Source: Tillus elongatus (Eukaryota; Arthropoda; Insecta; Coleoptera; Cleridae). From it: a stretch of 64,000 nt of DNA. The notes beneath the pieces were generated by a model. It did no database searches. It had not been told where the DNA came from and saw only the letters and a program-made list of their open reading frames with translations. The DNA is taken from positions 65,846,946 through 65,910,945 of the forward strand of contig OZ023266.1 in assembly GCA_964006375.1 (NCBI GenBank), in the 5' to 3' direction. Below are positions 13,495 through 27,232 of the stretch, piece by piece (positions within the stretch are counted from its first letter, which is position 1; each line of letters begins with the position of its first letter). The translations under genes were made by a program, and so were the position numbers.

Positions 13495-14377
13495 ACTGTT
13501 GTAGTTGAAAGCTGTAAATGTCTAAAACTAAAGGAGCCATTATCAACACCAAAAAAATATATTAAAAGTTATCCAAGTTATTTTGTGCAAAAGAGCGAAG
13601 CCCGAGATAAAAGGCTAATGTAATACAGAATATAATCATGGTAAACTACGTAATAGCTAAAAGTATGTGTTTTTCAATATCGGCTTTAGCACATTGTATA
13701 CTTTTTGCATAGAACTTTACAAAAACCGGATCTAATATTTACGGTGTCGCGCAGAAAGTTACCGTTTCATGTAACAAATTTTTATCAAAGTAATTCATCT
13801 GGAATAGTTAACGAACAAAACTAAAGCGTGCTCGGCTTTTATATTTTACAAGTTTCAGACTGAAAGATAAGCCCTCGTGGATGATTAATTACTCTTTTTA
13901 TACAATAGCACATTCATCAAATGCGCAGAATAAAGCTGACAAATGAGACGACGAAAGGGCGTAGTATATTTCCACTTGTAACTTCGTAAATCCCGGAAAC
14001 AACAAGAACTTACAAGTTGCATTAAACAGTAAACACGTCTGATATCAGCTGGATGTTGCAGCTACAAAGTGAAACTTGTTACAAGACTATCGAGGATCCA
14101 AATGGCGTCTGTTGTGGCCTTTTGGCGTCTGTCTGAGAACTTAGTGCACAGCCGTCTACTTCGAGCAAATATTGTATCTGATAATTATCACAAGATGCCA
14201 CTTGTGTGGTAACATTTAAAGTAACTAATTCTCTTATAAATCTGATTAAGTTGCAAGCTTTGGTTTTTGCTCTTACTTCTATTTAATTGCATTTGATACT
14301 ATACGGAGATTTTATTAAGGTACAATTTTCGTTGATTCACTCCTTGTAGCTTCATGTCATTGGAGAAGATAATAACC
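13495..14377. other. unassigned sequence
   Basis: No frame of useful length, repeat partner or RNA motif was recognised in this 0.88-kb stretch. Confidence 0.45.
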
Positions 14378-15340
<963 letters not shown>

Positions 15341-15675
15341 TAATTCCCGAAGACCACGTGACCGGATTCTGTCTATCTCTTAGTGGAATATAATTTATAA
15401 TTTTATGAGTTGGCTGTCAAAAAGTAACCAAAAAAACCACTAGACTACGGACCCTAAAGTTACTAAATCAATTGACAATTGACAGTTCAGTCCATTGGCG
15501 CTCAATTCCCTTTTGACGGTTATCTTGTATGTATATTGTGCATTTTCCAAGTTCGACCAGTGTTTACCTTTTTCAAATAATTTTCTATCTGTTAGACAAT
15601 AAAAATAAACAGTTTTTATCAAAACTTAGCATTTTCATTGCGTTTTTACGTAAGTTAAAAGTGTACGTATGTTAA

Positions 15676-15770
15676 GATAATGTTGCTGACGATATTCGAC
15701 ATCGCATGGAACAAGGTCCTACCAAATCTGTTCGTCGGTTATCTGCCCAAACAGGTACATATTTGTTACA
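15676..15770 (+). pseudogene. transposase helix-turn-helix fragment
   Basis: The plus strand reads ADDIRHRMEQGPTKSVRRLS, resembling the DNA-binding N-terminal region of mariner-type transposases (the S-x-R-x-L-S helix start). The frame is short and the surroundings are non-coding, so this is a remnant. Confidence 0.45.
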
Positions 15771-15860
15771 TGTTACACAATACACATTCCTAAAACCGTA
15801 AATTAGAAGTTTAAATAATGGGACCTCAATTTGTTTACGTACATTACAAAATTTTGAGAT

Positions 15861-16086
15861 CTATACACAATAAAAGTAATATTTTATTGTTTTTAATTTA
15901 TTTTTTTAACAATCAATAACAGTAAACCATACACGAACACACTTGCTGTTAAATATACTAAATAATAAATACATTTAAGACATTACTGTTTCAACTTATT
16001 CTAATTTTTATATTTTTTATAAAACCCCAAAGGAACAACCGTGTGTGTCGGGTTGCCTAACTTAATAGGTCACATTAATGAAAGCC

Positions 16087-16148
<62 letters not shown>

Positions 16149-16373
16149 CCCGGCATACACAGTTGTACAACCTGAATTAATGAAATCCCTAAGATGCCAG
16201 TGTTGTCTTATATCTCCTTTGGGGTTTTATAAAAAATATAAAAATTTTAATATGTTGAAACAGTAAATGTCTTAAATGTATTTATTATTTAGTATTTTTA
16301 ACAGCAAGTCTGTTCATGTATGGTTTACTGTTATTGATTGTTAAATAAATTAAAAACAATAAAATATTACTTT

Positions 16374-16378
<5 letters not shown>
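15861..16378. repeat. fold-back repeat with (AT)n in the loop
   Basis: The arms at 15861-16032 and 16214-16378 are inverted copies of about 165 bp. Both contain the TTGGGGTTTTATAAAAAATA phrase in opposite senses and AACAGTAAACCATAC/GTATGGTTTACTGTT. The spacer holds (AT)n (16089-16144) and CCCTGTATAT-type ends. Confidence 0.8.
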
Positions 16379-16467
<89 letters not shown>

Positions 16468-16580
16468 TCAAACTGACCCCGGCTACGTGTTCTAGGGGGC
16501 CTAATTAGCGCTCATTTGAATAATTTTTTTTTAAATTTAAAAGTCGGGATCTCCTTATTAGTCCTCATTAAGAAAAATCA
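16379..16580 (-). repeat. (TA)n tract with module L
   Basis: The TA tract at 16379-16464 is followed by an inverted module L (CTGACCCCGGCTACGTGTTC...GTCGGGATCTCC). Confidence 0.7.
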
Positions 16581-17015
16581 CTGATTTGTTTTTTGAATTT
16601 GTGAAGGCCCACGATCGTCCCTTGTCACGAAGCTGTTTCTTGTTTTCTAAACGTGGTAACAGATGGTACGTTTTAATGACAATTTGTTTCACCTGATATT
16701 ATGACTTATTAAAGCGCTGATTTAATCCGTCCAAAAATTGATTCGGTGATCCGTCTCCAATAAACAAATAAAAATATTCGGGACGCAGCAAGTCCGTTAG
16801 GGTAGTGAATTTTCATAAGAGCAATATATTATAGTGATTTAACCTTATACTAAAAGCTATAAAGCATTACTTTATTTACTTAGGAACAGTAAAAAATAAG
16901 GTAAAGAAAGGCAGGCCAAAACATGAGCTCTATCATAAACATTTATACAGTAATTTGGATACAAAACTCAAACAAAGAAATTAATAAAGAGGAAATATAC
17001 TCAATAAAAAATACA
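16581..17015. other. unassigned sequence with one GGACGCAGC terminus
   Basis: A GGGACGCAGCAAGTCCGTTA end at about 16780 is the only recognisable element. Confidence 0.4.
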
Positions 17016-17019
17016 CTAG

Positions 17020-17235
17020 ATAGTTGAACATAAAAAATTCCCGTGATTCGTGCATTGAGGGTGATTGTATGCATGCAGAAGGGCTAGAAGAACCCCCAGG
17101 TCGTAGAGGGTTTCTGCCCCCTCGTCCAAAAACACAGGGAGTTGTTCTTCCCCATGTGCATGCATACAACTACCTGCAAAGCATAAAGCACAAGAAAATT
17201 TTGTTGGGAGCAACCCCCAAGAAAATTACTGGACC
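17020..17235. repeat. fold-back repeat 1
   Basis: The outer arms carry GATTGTATGCATGC on the left and GCATGCATACAACT on the right, with further matching inside. The GC-rich loop gives open frames on both strands (17024-17275 and 17084-17308) that are consequences of the palindrome. It is related to the fold-back at 19975-20205. Confidence 0.65.
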
Positions 17236-17819
17236 TGGGCGAATATGGATGCTGTGTGGGGTAGACAGAGTTTAAAGGAGGTATTGCTGCAAAATGTGAA
17301 AAACGCATCTTTTCAAAGTCCGACTAAATATTTTTTTAACATTTTCCTCCCCGCCCAGCAACCCTATTCATTCTTGGTCACTTAAGTTTCTTAGTGGTTG
17401 TTTTCACCAAATTTTCCTTGTCGCTTGAGCATCCAATGAGGGTTCTTAGCATGTTTCTGAAAAAAATCTAAAACCCCTAAATGCAGTAAAGTGGAAATTT
17501 ACCGAAATTACATCCAACAACGTCGCCTATAATGCCTTTTTCAGATATTATCGAATACAGCACTAAAGTAAATATATTCACTTGCTGTTTCACTTCTTTT
17601 CTATGTTTATATTACATATATAAGCACAAGCTAAGTAAGTATAATAAAGGCTGGCCCTTAATTAACATCGGGGCTACACAAACTTAAAAGTAGAGAAGAC
17701 ATTTAGATCGTGTGTGAAGAAGCATAAGTTTTATTAAAAATCACTTCTAACTGTATGCACACAAAAATTAGTCAAAAACATTTATAGAATCTTTAAAAAA
17801 AACTGTTTTACGATATTAT

Positions 17820-19202
17820 TTGAAATAAACCAATAGGAAAACGGCGCTAGGCAGGTTTCTGAAAACAGTTTTTTGAAAAGCGTTCGGGAGCTAAACTGCA
17901 AATTTACCGAAAATTCGCTACCAAAACGCAGTTACTGCGTCCAGTTTTTTCTTACAAACGCATCATATTTCGATAAAAAATGCAAAAATGCATTAACGAA
18001 TTTGTTCTACAAAAATTAGCTACAAAGAAATATACACACCTACGCACTCCTGGTCCCGTAACTTCCTTGGAGAGTGTGAACAAGAAATTTTTCTTGGGGT
18101 TTGTGGATCCAGGAGGGGCCCTAGGCAGGTTTCTGAAAACAGTATTTTGAAAAGCGTTCGGGAACTAAACTGCAAATTTACCGAAAATTCGCTACCAAAC
18201 CGCACTTACTGCGTCTGTATATTTTTCTTACAAACGCATCATACTTCGATAAAAAATTCAAAAATGCATTAACGAATTTGTTCTACGAAAATTAGCTAAA
18301 AAAATTATACACCCCTACTCACTCCTGGTCCCGTAACTTCCTTGGGGAGTGTAAACAAGAAATTTTTTGGGGGAATAGGGGTGTTGTGCGGGGTAGGCAG
18401 GGTGTAAGCGGGATATGGCTTCAAGATGTGAAAAAGACAACTTTCAAGCCCGTTTTATTCGCATTTTCTGCTCATATTTCCTTTTTACTACCTACCCCGC
18501 CCAGAATCCCTATTCACTCCTGGTCCTGTAACTTGCTTGGGGGGGGGGGGGGGGGTCAATAAATTTTTCTTGGGTTTTGTGGATCTAGGGGGGGCACTAG
18601 GCAGGTTGCTGAAAACAGTTTTTTGAAAAGCGTTCGGGAGCTAACCTGCAAATTTACCGAAAATTCGCTACCAAAACGCACTTACTGCGTCCAGTTTTTT
18701 TTTCTTATAAACGCATCATATTTCGATAAAAAATGCAAAAATGCATTAAAAAATTTGTTCTACGAAAATTAGCTTAAAAAATTATAGACCGTTAAACCAT
18801 AAACTTCACTAAACCTGCAAATAAATATCCAAAAAGGCATCAACTTAACTAAACTGACAGCCAAAGCATCAGAGAAAGGGTTTATTTGAAATGAATATTC
18901 TGTCAACATTTTTGTAAAATGAAGGGCAATGGCGGTTGAATCTGAAACTTAAGGGTTTGCAGAACACTCTTCTTGCGACATTTTCTTTTTACAATCGGTA
19001 TTTGTTTCACATTATTTGCCTAAACATCGCCAATTTTGACGTTTAAAATTGCGAGTTTGACGTTTTGAGGAAAACTCCAAAATTTGTTTCTTTAACTGCC
19101 CATAACTTCCTTATCTTTAAAGCTAGGAACCAAAATTTTGGTACAGAGTTCACTTTCAGCTTTAACTATAAGGTATCATAGAGATGTCGGTGCGATTTAA
19201 AA
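17820..19202. repeat. cluster of tandem-like composite repeat ends
   Basis: Three successive copies of a unit (near 17850-18030, 18110-18300 and 18590-18790) share CGTTCGGGAGCTAA, then TTTACCGAAAATTCGCTACC and an ACGCA(C/G)TTACTGCGTC hairpin end. A 17-base G run lies at 18539-18555. The last copy continues into the long module R and breaks off at about 19170. Confidence 0.65.
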
Positions 19203-21193
19203 AGTCTGGACGCAGCAAGTGCGTTATGGTAGCGAATTTTCTTTAAAAAATTTTTAATAGGAAATGTCTTTATTTGATGAAAGCAGGCATCAAACTTGGT
19301 TGCCTATATAGTAGAAACAATGTACCATATTTCATCGAAATAACTTTATTGTTTGAAAATATATAAACATTTTTCAAAATTCTAGATGCAGCAAGTGTGT
19401 TATGGAAGTGAGTTTCCAAAAAATGTTTTTAATAGCAAATGCGAGCAGGCATCAATCTGATTATCGGTATAGCCTATGTAGTAGAAACAAAGTACTATAT
19501 TTTGTCAACATTACTTATGATTTGAAAATATACAAAAATTTTCCGAGAATAATCTTAAATGTTGGTTTCCCAACCAACAAAGCTTACTTAAAAGCAAATT
19601 GAGTTATTGAAATTTGAAGGATTTAATGAAAATTCGGTAAATTTGCAGATTAAGGGTTAAGTGGAAGAAAATTGTAAAATTAACTTCGCCCTAATAAAGA
19701 CCTCTTATTATTATTAGCTCCCGAACGCTTTTCAAAAAAATGTTTTCAGAAACATTACTAGGACCCCAAACGAAATTTCTTGTTCACACCCCGCAAGGAA
19801 GTTACGGGACTGGGAGTGAATAGGGGTGCTGGGCGGGGTAGGTAGTAAAAAGGAAATATGAGGAGAAAATGCGAAGAAAACTGCTTGAAAGCTGTCTATT
19901 TGAATCCAATCCCCATTTAATCCTGCCTACCCCGCACAGCACCCCTATTTGCCCCAGGTCACGTAGCTTCCTTGGGGGGTATGAACAAGGAGTTTTTCTT
20001 GTGGTTTATGTAACGAGGGTGGTTGAATGCACACAAGGGGGGAAGGAAAATGCCTACGATGAAGCACCCCACCCTCCCGTCCGACTTGCGGCAGAGGCGA
20101 AGGGTTGGGGGGTGGCTGCTTCGTGGTGGGGATTTTCCTTCCCCCTCGCGTGCATACAACCACCCTCGCTGCAAAAACCACAAGAAAAATGTCTTGTTCC
20201 TAACCGCCAAAGAAGTTACGGCACCTAGGCGATAGGGGTGGTGTGCGGGGTAGGCAGGGTTTAAGGGGGATATGGCTTCAAGATGTGAAACATACAGCTT
20301 TCAAGCCCGTTTTATTCGCATTTTCTGCTCATATTTCCTTTTTACTACCTACCCCGCCCAGCACACCTACACACTCCCGGTCCCGTAACTTCCTTGGGGG
20401 GTGTAAGCAAGAAATGTTTCTTGGAGTTTGTGGATAAGGGGGGGGGGCGGTGCTAGGCAGGTTTCTGAAAACAGTTTTTTGAAAAGCGTTCGGGAGCTAA
20501 ACTGCAAATTTACCTAAAATTCGCTACCAAAACACACTTACTGCGTCCAGATTTTTTCTTACAAACGCATCATATTTCGATAAAAAATGCAAAAATGTAT
20601 TAACGAATTTGTTCTGCGAAAATTAGCTACAAAAATTATAGAGCGTTAAACCATAAACTTCACAAAACCTACAGCAAAAGCATCAACTTAACTAAACCGA
20701 CACCCAAAGCATCAGAGAAAGGGTCTATTTGAAATTAATAGTCTGTAAACATTTTCGTAAAATGAAGGGCAATGACGATTGAATCTGAAACTTAAGGGTT
20801 TGCAGAACACTCATCTTGCAACATTTTCTTTTCACAATCGGTATTTGTTTCACGTTCTTTGCCTAAACATTGCCAATTTTGACGTTTAAAATTGCGAGTT
20901 TGACGTTTTGAGGAAAACTCCAAATTTTGTTTATTTAACTGCCCATAACTTTTTTGTCTTTAAAGCTAGAGACCTAAATTTTAGTACAGAGTTGACTCTT
21001 TATAATACAAATACGCGTACTGAATTTGGTTGCCCTTACTTTGTTATTTACGGAGATATTAGTTTTTTTAGAAAGAAAACACAAAATTTTCCGAAAAAAC
21101 CTGGTCCAATTTTCTTGGCTAACGAACTTATCCAAGCCACTTGCAAAAGGAAAGTCCTCACCAAATTTGATCAAGATCGATTGAGTTATCGGT

Positions 21194-21290
<97 letters not shown>
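19203..21290 (+). repeat. 2.1-kb composite module, forward copy
   Basis: In order it holds two GGACGCAGC-type ends (19203 and 19384), a fold-back (19975-20205), the CGTTCGGGAGCTAA unit (20460-20560), the long module R (20560-21190) and a TA tract (21197-21287). The same modules in inverted order occupy 60701-62770. Open frames such as 19869-20228 show no protein family and arise from the palindrome. Confidence 0.7.
19975..20205. repeat. fold-back repeat 2
   Basis: The arms of about 100 bp are inverted copies: TTTTTCTTGTGGTTT...CGAGGGTGGTTG on the left and CAACCACCCTCGC...AAACCACAAGAAAAA on the right. They flank a short GC-rich loop. Confidence 0.8.
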
Positions 21291-21344
21291 ACAGATCTCC
21301 TCATTAGCGAATTTAAAAAAAATCGCTAAAATTAGATTATATTT

Positions 21345-22435
21345 ACTTCAATTTTACTTTTTCACAATGTCGGAAAGGTTTCCGCGGTTATTAGTGTGAG
21401 ATATACTAGGTTCTAGGGTAAAACCGCGCCCATAATTTATTAAAACTCGACGTTTAGGCTCCTTTTTCGAACCATTTCCAAGAGGTTAAGAAAATGAAAT
21501 TAACTCTAAGGTCTTAATCTACCTACTTCTTAGAGCGGTGGATGGGGATATGTTGGATTGTTGTCCCTCGAATGCTAGGCCTCAATCTGCATAATCCCCA
21601 AGTCTCCTTGGGGATCGTCTCTAAGGTCTCAATCTTTTCAATCCTAGACCTCTTCTCGGTGGCTTACCTTTTAAAACATTCACAAATGACGATCTCCTCG
21701 GTAGCGAATTGTTTTTACGAAAACTCGCTAAACAAGAAATGAAAATAGTTTTATATTTTCCACTGTGGCATATGATTTTATTATCTGGCTACCTGTTACG
21801 TTGCTTGAAGCTCTTATTTCAATAGGGTCAGAAGAGGCAGTTGCTAAATAGCAATTAGTAAAATGTCCTAATGATAGGGTCATTGTGCAGATGGTTCTTT
21901 TAAAAAGGAGAATTTCCGTACTCAAGTTATTCAATTGTATGCTTCACCAGCTGAAATACGTTGTAAGGAATTCTCCAGCTTCTTTTGAGATGATTTCCCT
22001 TGCTTTTTTTATAAGTATATTTCGTTACGATTCTCTTTGCAAAAGAAAACCCTAAGTTACATTCCACTACCTTAGTCTTTATCTTATTACCGTAGCTGTC
22101 ATCAGTAAACCATTATACAAATTGGTTTAATTAATTCGAGTTATATTATCAGAATGAGCAACTGCAATTAAAGAATTACAATTTTAGGTAGGATAAAGAC
22201 ATATGAGTTCTAAATCCAATTAATACTAATTACAATAATAAGGAAAAATGAAATATAAAAATAATATTTTTTGGAACGAATGAGTTCATTGGCTTTAGTA
22301 GTGAATAAGTATATTATAAAGTGTGGGTTACAAGCATTTCGGTGCATTATTTTAATCTGCTTTCAATTTGTTCGGCTGTCTGTAAATCACTTATAATATA
22401 TTGTTATTTAATTTTACTATGGGCTTTTCTGAGGT
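21345..22435. other. unassigned sequence
   Basis: A small module-L-like piece lies at 21690-21735 (GACGATCTCCTCGGTAGCGA). Otherwise no gene or repeat was recognised. Confidence 0.4.
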
Positions 22436-22439
22436 TCTA

Positions 22440-24060
22440 ACCTCCTGGTAACTCCTCTTCCTCACCGAAACCCAAATCAGTGCCAAAACAGCCACTAATC
22501 ACCTTAATTTCCCAGGGTGTGAGCTCCTTACTTCCTTTAGATTGTATGGAGGCGTGTGCGCATACGTCCATAGCAATCTACCCTGCAACAGACTCCCCAA
22601 TTTAGAAGCTGGAAGAAAAGACATACTATGGATAAAACTCTCTCTCAGGGCTGCAACTAAATTCATCTGTTGTATTTACCGGTCACCTTCTGACAACAAC
22701 TTTGTCCAGCTCTTTGACTACCTTTCTTAAAAAACCGACTATCTGATTTCTGAGGCAAAAAAGTTGTTTAATAACCACATCAAAAACAAAGTCCTCTCAA
22801 GCTCTAACTGCATCAAAACCTTCTGGACTCTTGCTAAATCTATTGGGAATAATTTCTGCAAAAGCAGGTTGCCACCTCTTATCTCAGGGGATGAAATTGT
22901 TTCTACCGCCCTGGACAAAGCTGAACTTTTTGCTTCGTTGTTCGCTGGAAATTCTACTCTCAACCCACCTCCAAAGGTTCAATCACCAACAGTCCCCAAT
23001 GTCGCGCATAAAATGACGGATATCATTTTCAAAACTAAAAAGGTACGAAAGATGCTCTCTTCTCTTAATACCAGAAAAGCCTCTGGTCTTGACGACATCC
23101 CACCAATTGTTCTCAAAAATTGCGCACCAGAACTTGCTCCTGTCCTGACTCGCCTGTTTCAGATATCTTACAATAAAGGCATATTCCCTAGTAACTGGAA
23201 AACTGCTCGAGTACAACTCATCCCCAAGAGAGAATCCAAAGCGCTTCCTTGCAACTACAGGCCTATTTCTCTCCTTTCAGTCGTCTCTAAAGTGATGGAA
23301 AAGTATATAAACACCGAATTGCTAATATTTCTTGAAAAATACAGTCTAATCCACGACAGGCAGTATGGATTCCGTCAGCGCAGATCGACTGCCGACCTCC
23401 TTTCCTTTGTCACCCATTCTTGGAACAAGTCTATGGAACTACACGGTGAATCTCAAATTGTTGCAAAAGCGGCTGCTAAGAAATTAGATTTCCTCTTCCG
23501 GGCTCGCAAATACTTTTCACCAGCTAATCTGTATACCTTATATACTTTAAAAATAAGGCCAAACCTCGAATACTGCTCCCACATCTGGGGTGCAGCTGCC
23601 GTTTCTACACTCGCTATCCTGAACTCCATTCAAAAGAGAGCTATACGTCTCATCGGTGACCCAACCCTCACCCAAAGGCTGCCATCCCTTGCCCACTGAC
23701 GTGCCGTTGGTGACCCCTCTCTCTTTTATAGATATCTGCACGGGAACTGCTCAGAGGAGCTTTCCTCCATAGTTCCCTCACCTGCTGCCCCCAACAGATC
23801 TACCAGGGGAACAGAGAGAATGCACCCTTTTACTGTACAGGTCACCAGACATAGAACATCTTGTTATGCCCGCTCTTTTGTCCCGAGGACTTCCAAGTTG
23901 TGGAATTCCTTGCCGGCACATGTTTTTCCTTCTCCTTCGAACCTCCAAACCTTCAAGTCCAGAATTAATAAGTTGCCTCTTTCCTCCTTGTCAACACCCA
24001 CGGTACGTTAGTATTTGGGCTGTGAGCCCTCGTGGTGTGTTGTTAAAATTTAAATAAAAA
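22440..24060 (+). mobile_element. non-LTR retrotransposon (Jockey/CR1-like), internally deleted
   Basis: An endonuclease remnant (about 22455-22730, with LTETQ and then CCIYRSPSDNN) precedes the reverse transcriptase frame 22764-23699. A C-terminal tail (23700-24010, with RTSCYARSFVPRTSKLWNSL) follows. The element ends in an A-rich tail near 24060. Large pieces are missing, so this is a dead copy. Confidence 0.85.
22764..23699 (+). pseudogene. LINE reverse transcriptase, catalytic core deleted
   Basis: The 311-residue frame carries early RT blocks: KASGLDDIPPIVLKN (motif 1), NWKTARVQLIPKR, NYRPISLLSVVSKVMEK (motif 2) and QYGFRQRRSTADLL (motif 3). It then jumps from the position where the A motif should start (after SMELHGESQIVA) to the thumb region (KKLDFLFRARKYF...LEYCSHIWGAA). 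The FADD-type box is absent. The frame stays open across the deletion, so the protein would be stable in frame but has no polymerase activity. Confidence 0.85.
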
Positions 24061-24589
24061 AAAGTACTAACATGCATCGGTGAAATATAGGCTATGTTTT
24101 AGCAAGGAACCTGTATCTATATTGCCCGTTTTGAAAGGTGAATTACCGTCAAAAACTATTCCAAGTATTGGTGATTGGTAATTCGATACATTCTTTCAGA
24201 GATCCGACGAGGCAAGATGTCAGGAGCAATTTGAGCCTAACCTGCCTTATCCAAAATTCAATTCTTTTTGAAATCGTCCCTGTAATACTCCAACTAGGTA
24301 TCTCCAATGTTAGTTATTTTGAGTTGTCTATTTCTAATGCTATAATTAGACAAGTTATACTAGGAATCTCTAAAAAGTAATACAGTAACATAATATAGAT
24401 ATGTTCCAAAACCCTAAAAATTTTATTGCTGTGAGTACACAATTTGAGATATCTAGTTGTTGCATGTGGTTAACTTAAGTGAGCGACAGTGTCCTCTGCG
24501 CTCTGTGTGAGATATATACTTATGCAGTTTTTGTTTGCTGTTCCTTCTTATGAGTTCTTAGATTATTTATATTATTCAATCCGTATTTG

Positions 24590-25560
24590 TATTGCTTATA
24601 ACAAACCTACAAGCGACAAGAGCTCTGTGGAGAATGAATATCAGACTCATCTTGCCGCAAAGAATAAAGCTCATGATAACAGGAGATTGAGCAGGGAATT
24701 GGCAGAAAATTCTAATGTAGGAACAGTAAGTTGCAATGTTGATCTAAAAACAAGTGCTTTTTGTACTAAATGGTCCTTCAAGAAATACCTTATTTTACAA
24801 ACATTTAATATTATGATTAATAATGTAGTTTTTAAACAGGAAGATTGTTTTATGTGAACAGAAGTGGAGGGGAAATGTGGTAGCTGTGAAATTGCAACAG
24901 GTTATACCTATTTTAATTAATTGCCTATTTCGATTAATTAAATTTATTGTTTTAGTGACAGATGTGGCGGGCAAAATGTAAACAAATATGTAGCTAGAAT
25001 GTGCTCAACGGCTTTTGAAAAAATCCCACATTTATTTGCAAAATGGACTGGGCGTTTTGGTTTGTAGGACACTGCAAAATCAGGTGCGACTCTATGCAAT
25101 TTCTGCCGAATCTAAAAAAGTTGGTAAGGCATATTGACCACAAGATTGGAACACTATTGCTAGATGTGCTAGGCGAAAGGGCGATAAAACGTATATTGTT
25201 CATGACATAGCTCAAGGGTAAATATTAGATTGGTAAATCAATTCAGAAAATAATAAATATGCTTTTAAGAAAAGAGAATGAAAACTGTAAGCCAGTAGTT
25301 TGGCAAGAAATGTGTGGGGTGAATTTTTCAATATCGACGCCTTTAAGGCAAATTTGGATGTCAAATTTAGAACATTGTATTAGAAAGACAAGGGCAGTAT
25401 CAAATACTTGAAAGACTTTATATAAAATTAAACTGCCAATTAAAATGGAAAAATATAATACACTCCTTTCGCTATTTAAATTGACACCACTTGCAAAAAG
25501 TTACCTTTTTACGGAATCCAATCTGGAAAAAACTCCAGTCTGCTCTTTCTGGCAGTGAAC
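24590..25560 (+). pseudogene. decayed transposon-like ORF, unnamed family
   Basis: Translating with frame changes gives an ordered series of phrases. These are EYQTHLAAKNKAHDNRRLSRE (about 24625), VSCNVDL (about 24735), TEVEGKCGSCEIA (about 24860), VGHCKIRCDS (about 25070), WNTIARCARRKGDKTYIV (about 25145) and KLPIKMEKYNTLLSLF (about 25440). This order resembles a family of uncharacterised proteins common in insect and cnidarian genomes that I believe is transposon-encoded. I cannot name the superfamily. Stops and shifts make it non-functional. Confidence 0.4.
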
Positions 25561-25569
25561 TAATGTGAA

Positions 25570-26298
25570 CGATGAGTAAAAAAGATTGTATCCCGTATTG
25601 TACTACAATACGTTAATGGATGTGATAATATTATTGGCAAATTAAAATATTTAGGACAGATAAAAAGTATATTTATTGGTAACGTAGAAACTAGGTATTT
25701 TTGTTCTCTTATGTTTTTCCAGTGCTAAACACAACATAGCTTAACGTGCTACATCTATAAGCAGCTCACCTATTTTATTGGCTAAAACAAAAAGCAGAAA
25801 CGATTTACGAAAATCAGTCATTTTTTCTACTACTTCAACTTTAAAATAGGTTTCCTGAAATATGAATAATTTTGAGTTACCTAGTTGTAGTAATAAGGGG
25901 ACGAAATATGACATTTTACAAAATTTCCATCGAAAAGTACATCTTAATGTTTTTCAATGAATTTTTCAAGAACCCTGCTTCATATTTTTTTATTTCTTGA
26001 CTGAATAATTTTTCCAACATTATGTTCTTATGTTTAAAGTAAAACAAACCATAAAAACTATCTTCATGTGAAAGCTTCAAAGGAAAACTTACGAAAAAAA
26101 ATATCTACGCAAATTTCCTGTCGACTTTCCTCGGAAAATCAGTCAGGTAATATGCGTACATTTTCTTTCAAAAATATATTCATTGCAATAGCTATTCAAC
26201 AGGGTACAAATATTACAACAAATAATTAACAGTCTCAAAATAAATTAGCAAAAATGATGCAGGTGACAGAATTTATTTTATTGAACTACTTAGGACTC
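25570..26298. other. unassigned sequence
   Basis: I see no gene, repeat partner or RNA signature in this 0.73-kb stretch. Confidence 0.4.
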
Positions 26299-26299
26299 T

Positions 26300-26471
26300 A
26301 TCAGTGAAACTGCGCCAGTCCGACAGTAGTCCTTAAAAATCTAGCTCCCGAACCTTGGGTACATGTGAAAATTTTGACAACTGCCAGGGAGTTTCCTTTG
26401 CGCATGTTTGTTAAAGTTGAGCCTTAGAGACCCCCATTTTAGTGAATTTTCGTAGAAAAAATTCACTAATG

Positions 26472-26560
<89 letters not shown>

Positions 26561-26826
26561 AACATATAAAAATTGAAACTGACCCCGGATATGGGTTCTA
26601 TGGGTCCTAGTTCGCGCTCATTTGCAAACATTTTTTCAAAATTCAAAAGTCGGGATCTCCCCATTAGTGAATTTTTTCTACGAAAATTCACTAAAACGGG
26701 GGTCTCTAACGCTCAACTCTAACAAACATGCGCAAAGGAAACTGCCTGGCAGTTGTCAAAATTTTCACATGTACCCAAGGTTCGGGAGCTAGATCATCTT
26801 TAAGGACTACTGTCGGACTGATGTTC

Positions 26827-26830
<4 letters not shown>
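26300..26830. repeat. fold-back repeat 3 around module L
   Basis: The arms at about 26303-26445 and 26688-26825 are inverted copies of roughly 140 bp (CCGACAGTAGTCCTTAA on the left, TTAAGGACTACTGTCGG on the right). The loop contains two inverted module-L starts (TTAGTGAATTTT hairpins), a TA tract (26475-26552) and the CTGACCCCGGATATGGG phrase. Confidence 0.85.
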
Positions 26831-26891
<61 letters not shown>

Positions 26892-27215
26892 CACACCGAT
26901 AACTCAAAAAATAATAGGTCGATTTTGATAAAATTTTGCGTGTACCTTCCTTTTGTAAATGGCTTGGATAAGTTTGTTAGTCAGGAAAATCGGACGAGGC
27001 TTTCCGGAAAAATTTTGAGTTTTCATTCGAAAAAAAATTGATCTCCTAAAATAAAAAAGCTATGATAACCAAATTTAGTGGGCAGGTTTACGATATAAAA
27101 AGTAAACACCAAAATTTAGATTTTTATGTTGCAAGAAAAGTTATAATAAACTTGTTTGTGCCAGATCATTTCAATGAAAATTCACTACCATAACGCACTT
27201 GCTGCGTCCAGGCCT
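26831..27215 (+). repeat. (TA)n tract with module R
   Basis: The TA tract (to about 26885) is followed by CACACCGATAACTCAAAAAA and runs to the CATAACGCACTTGCTGCGTC hairpin end at about 27210. Confidence 0.75.
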
Positions 27216-27232
27216 TTTTTGTAATTTGTTCT

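Noticed and set aside
18539..18555. 17-base G run as a G-quadruplex regulatory site
   Set aside because: A single homopolymer inside a repeat copy, likely slippage or sequencing error. No gene nearby.
19869..20235. Overlapping frames of 70-120 residues on both strands
   Set aside because: They fall inside a palindromic GC-rich fold-back and resemble no protein family.
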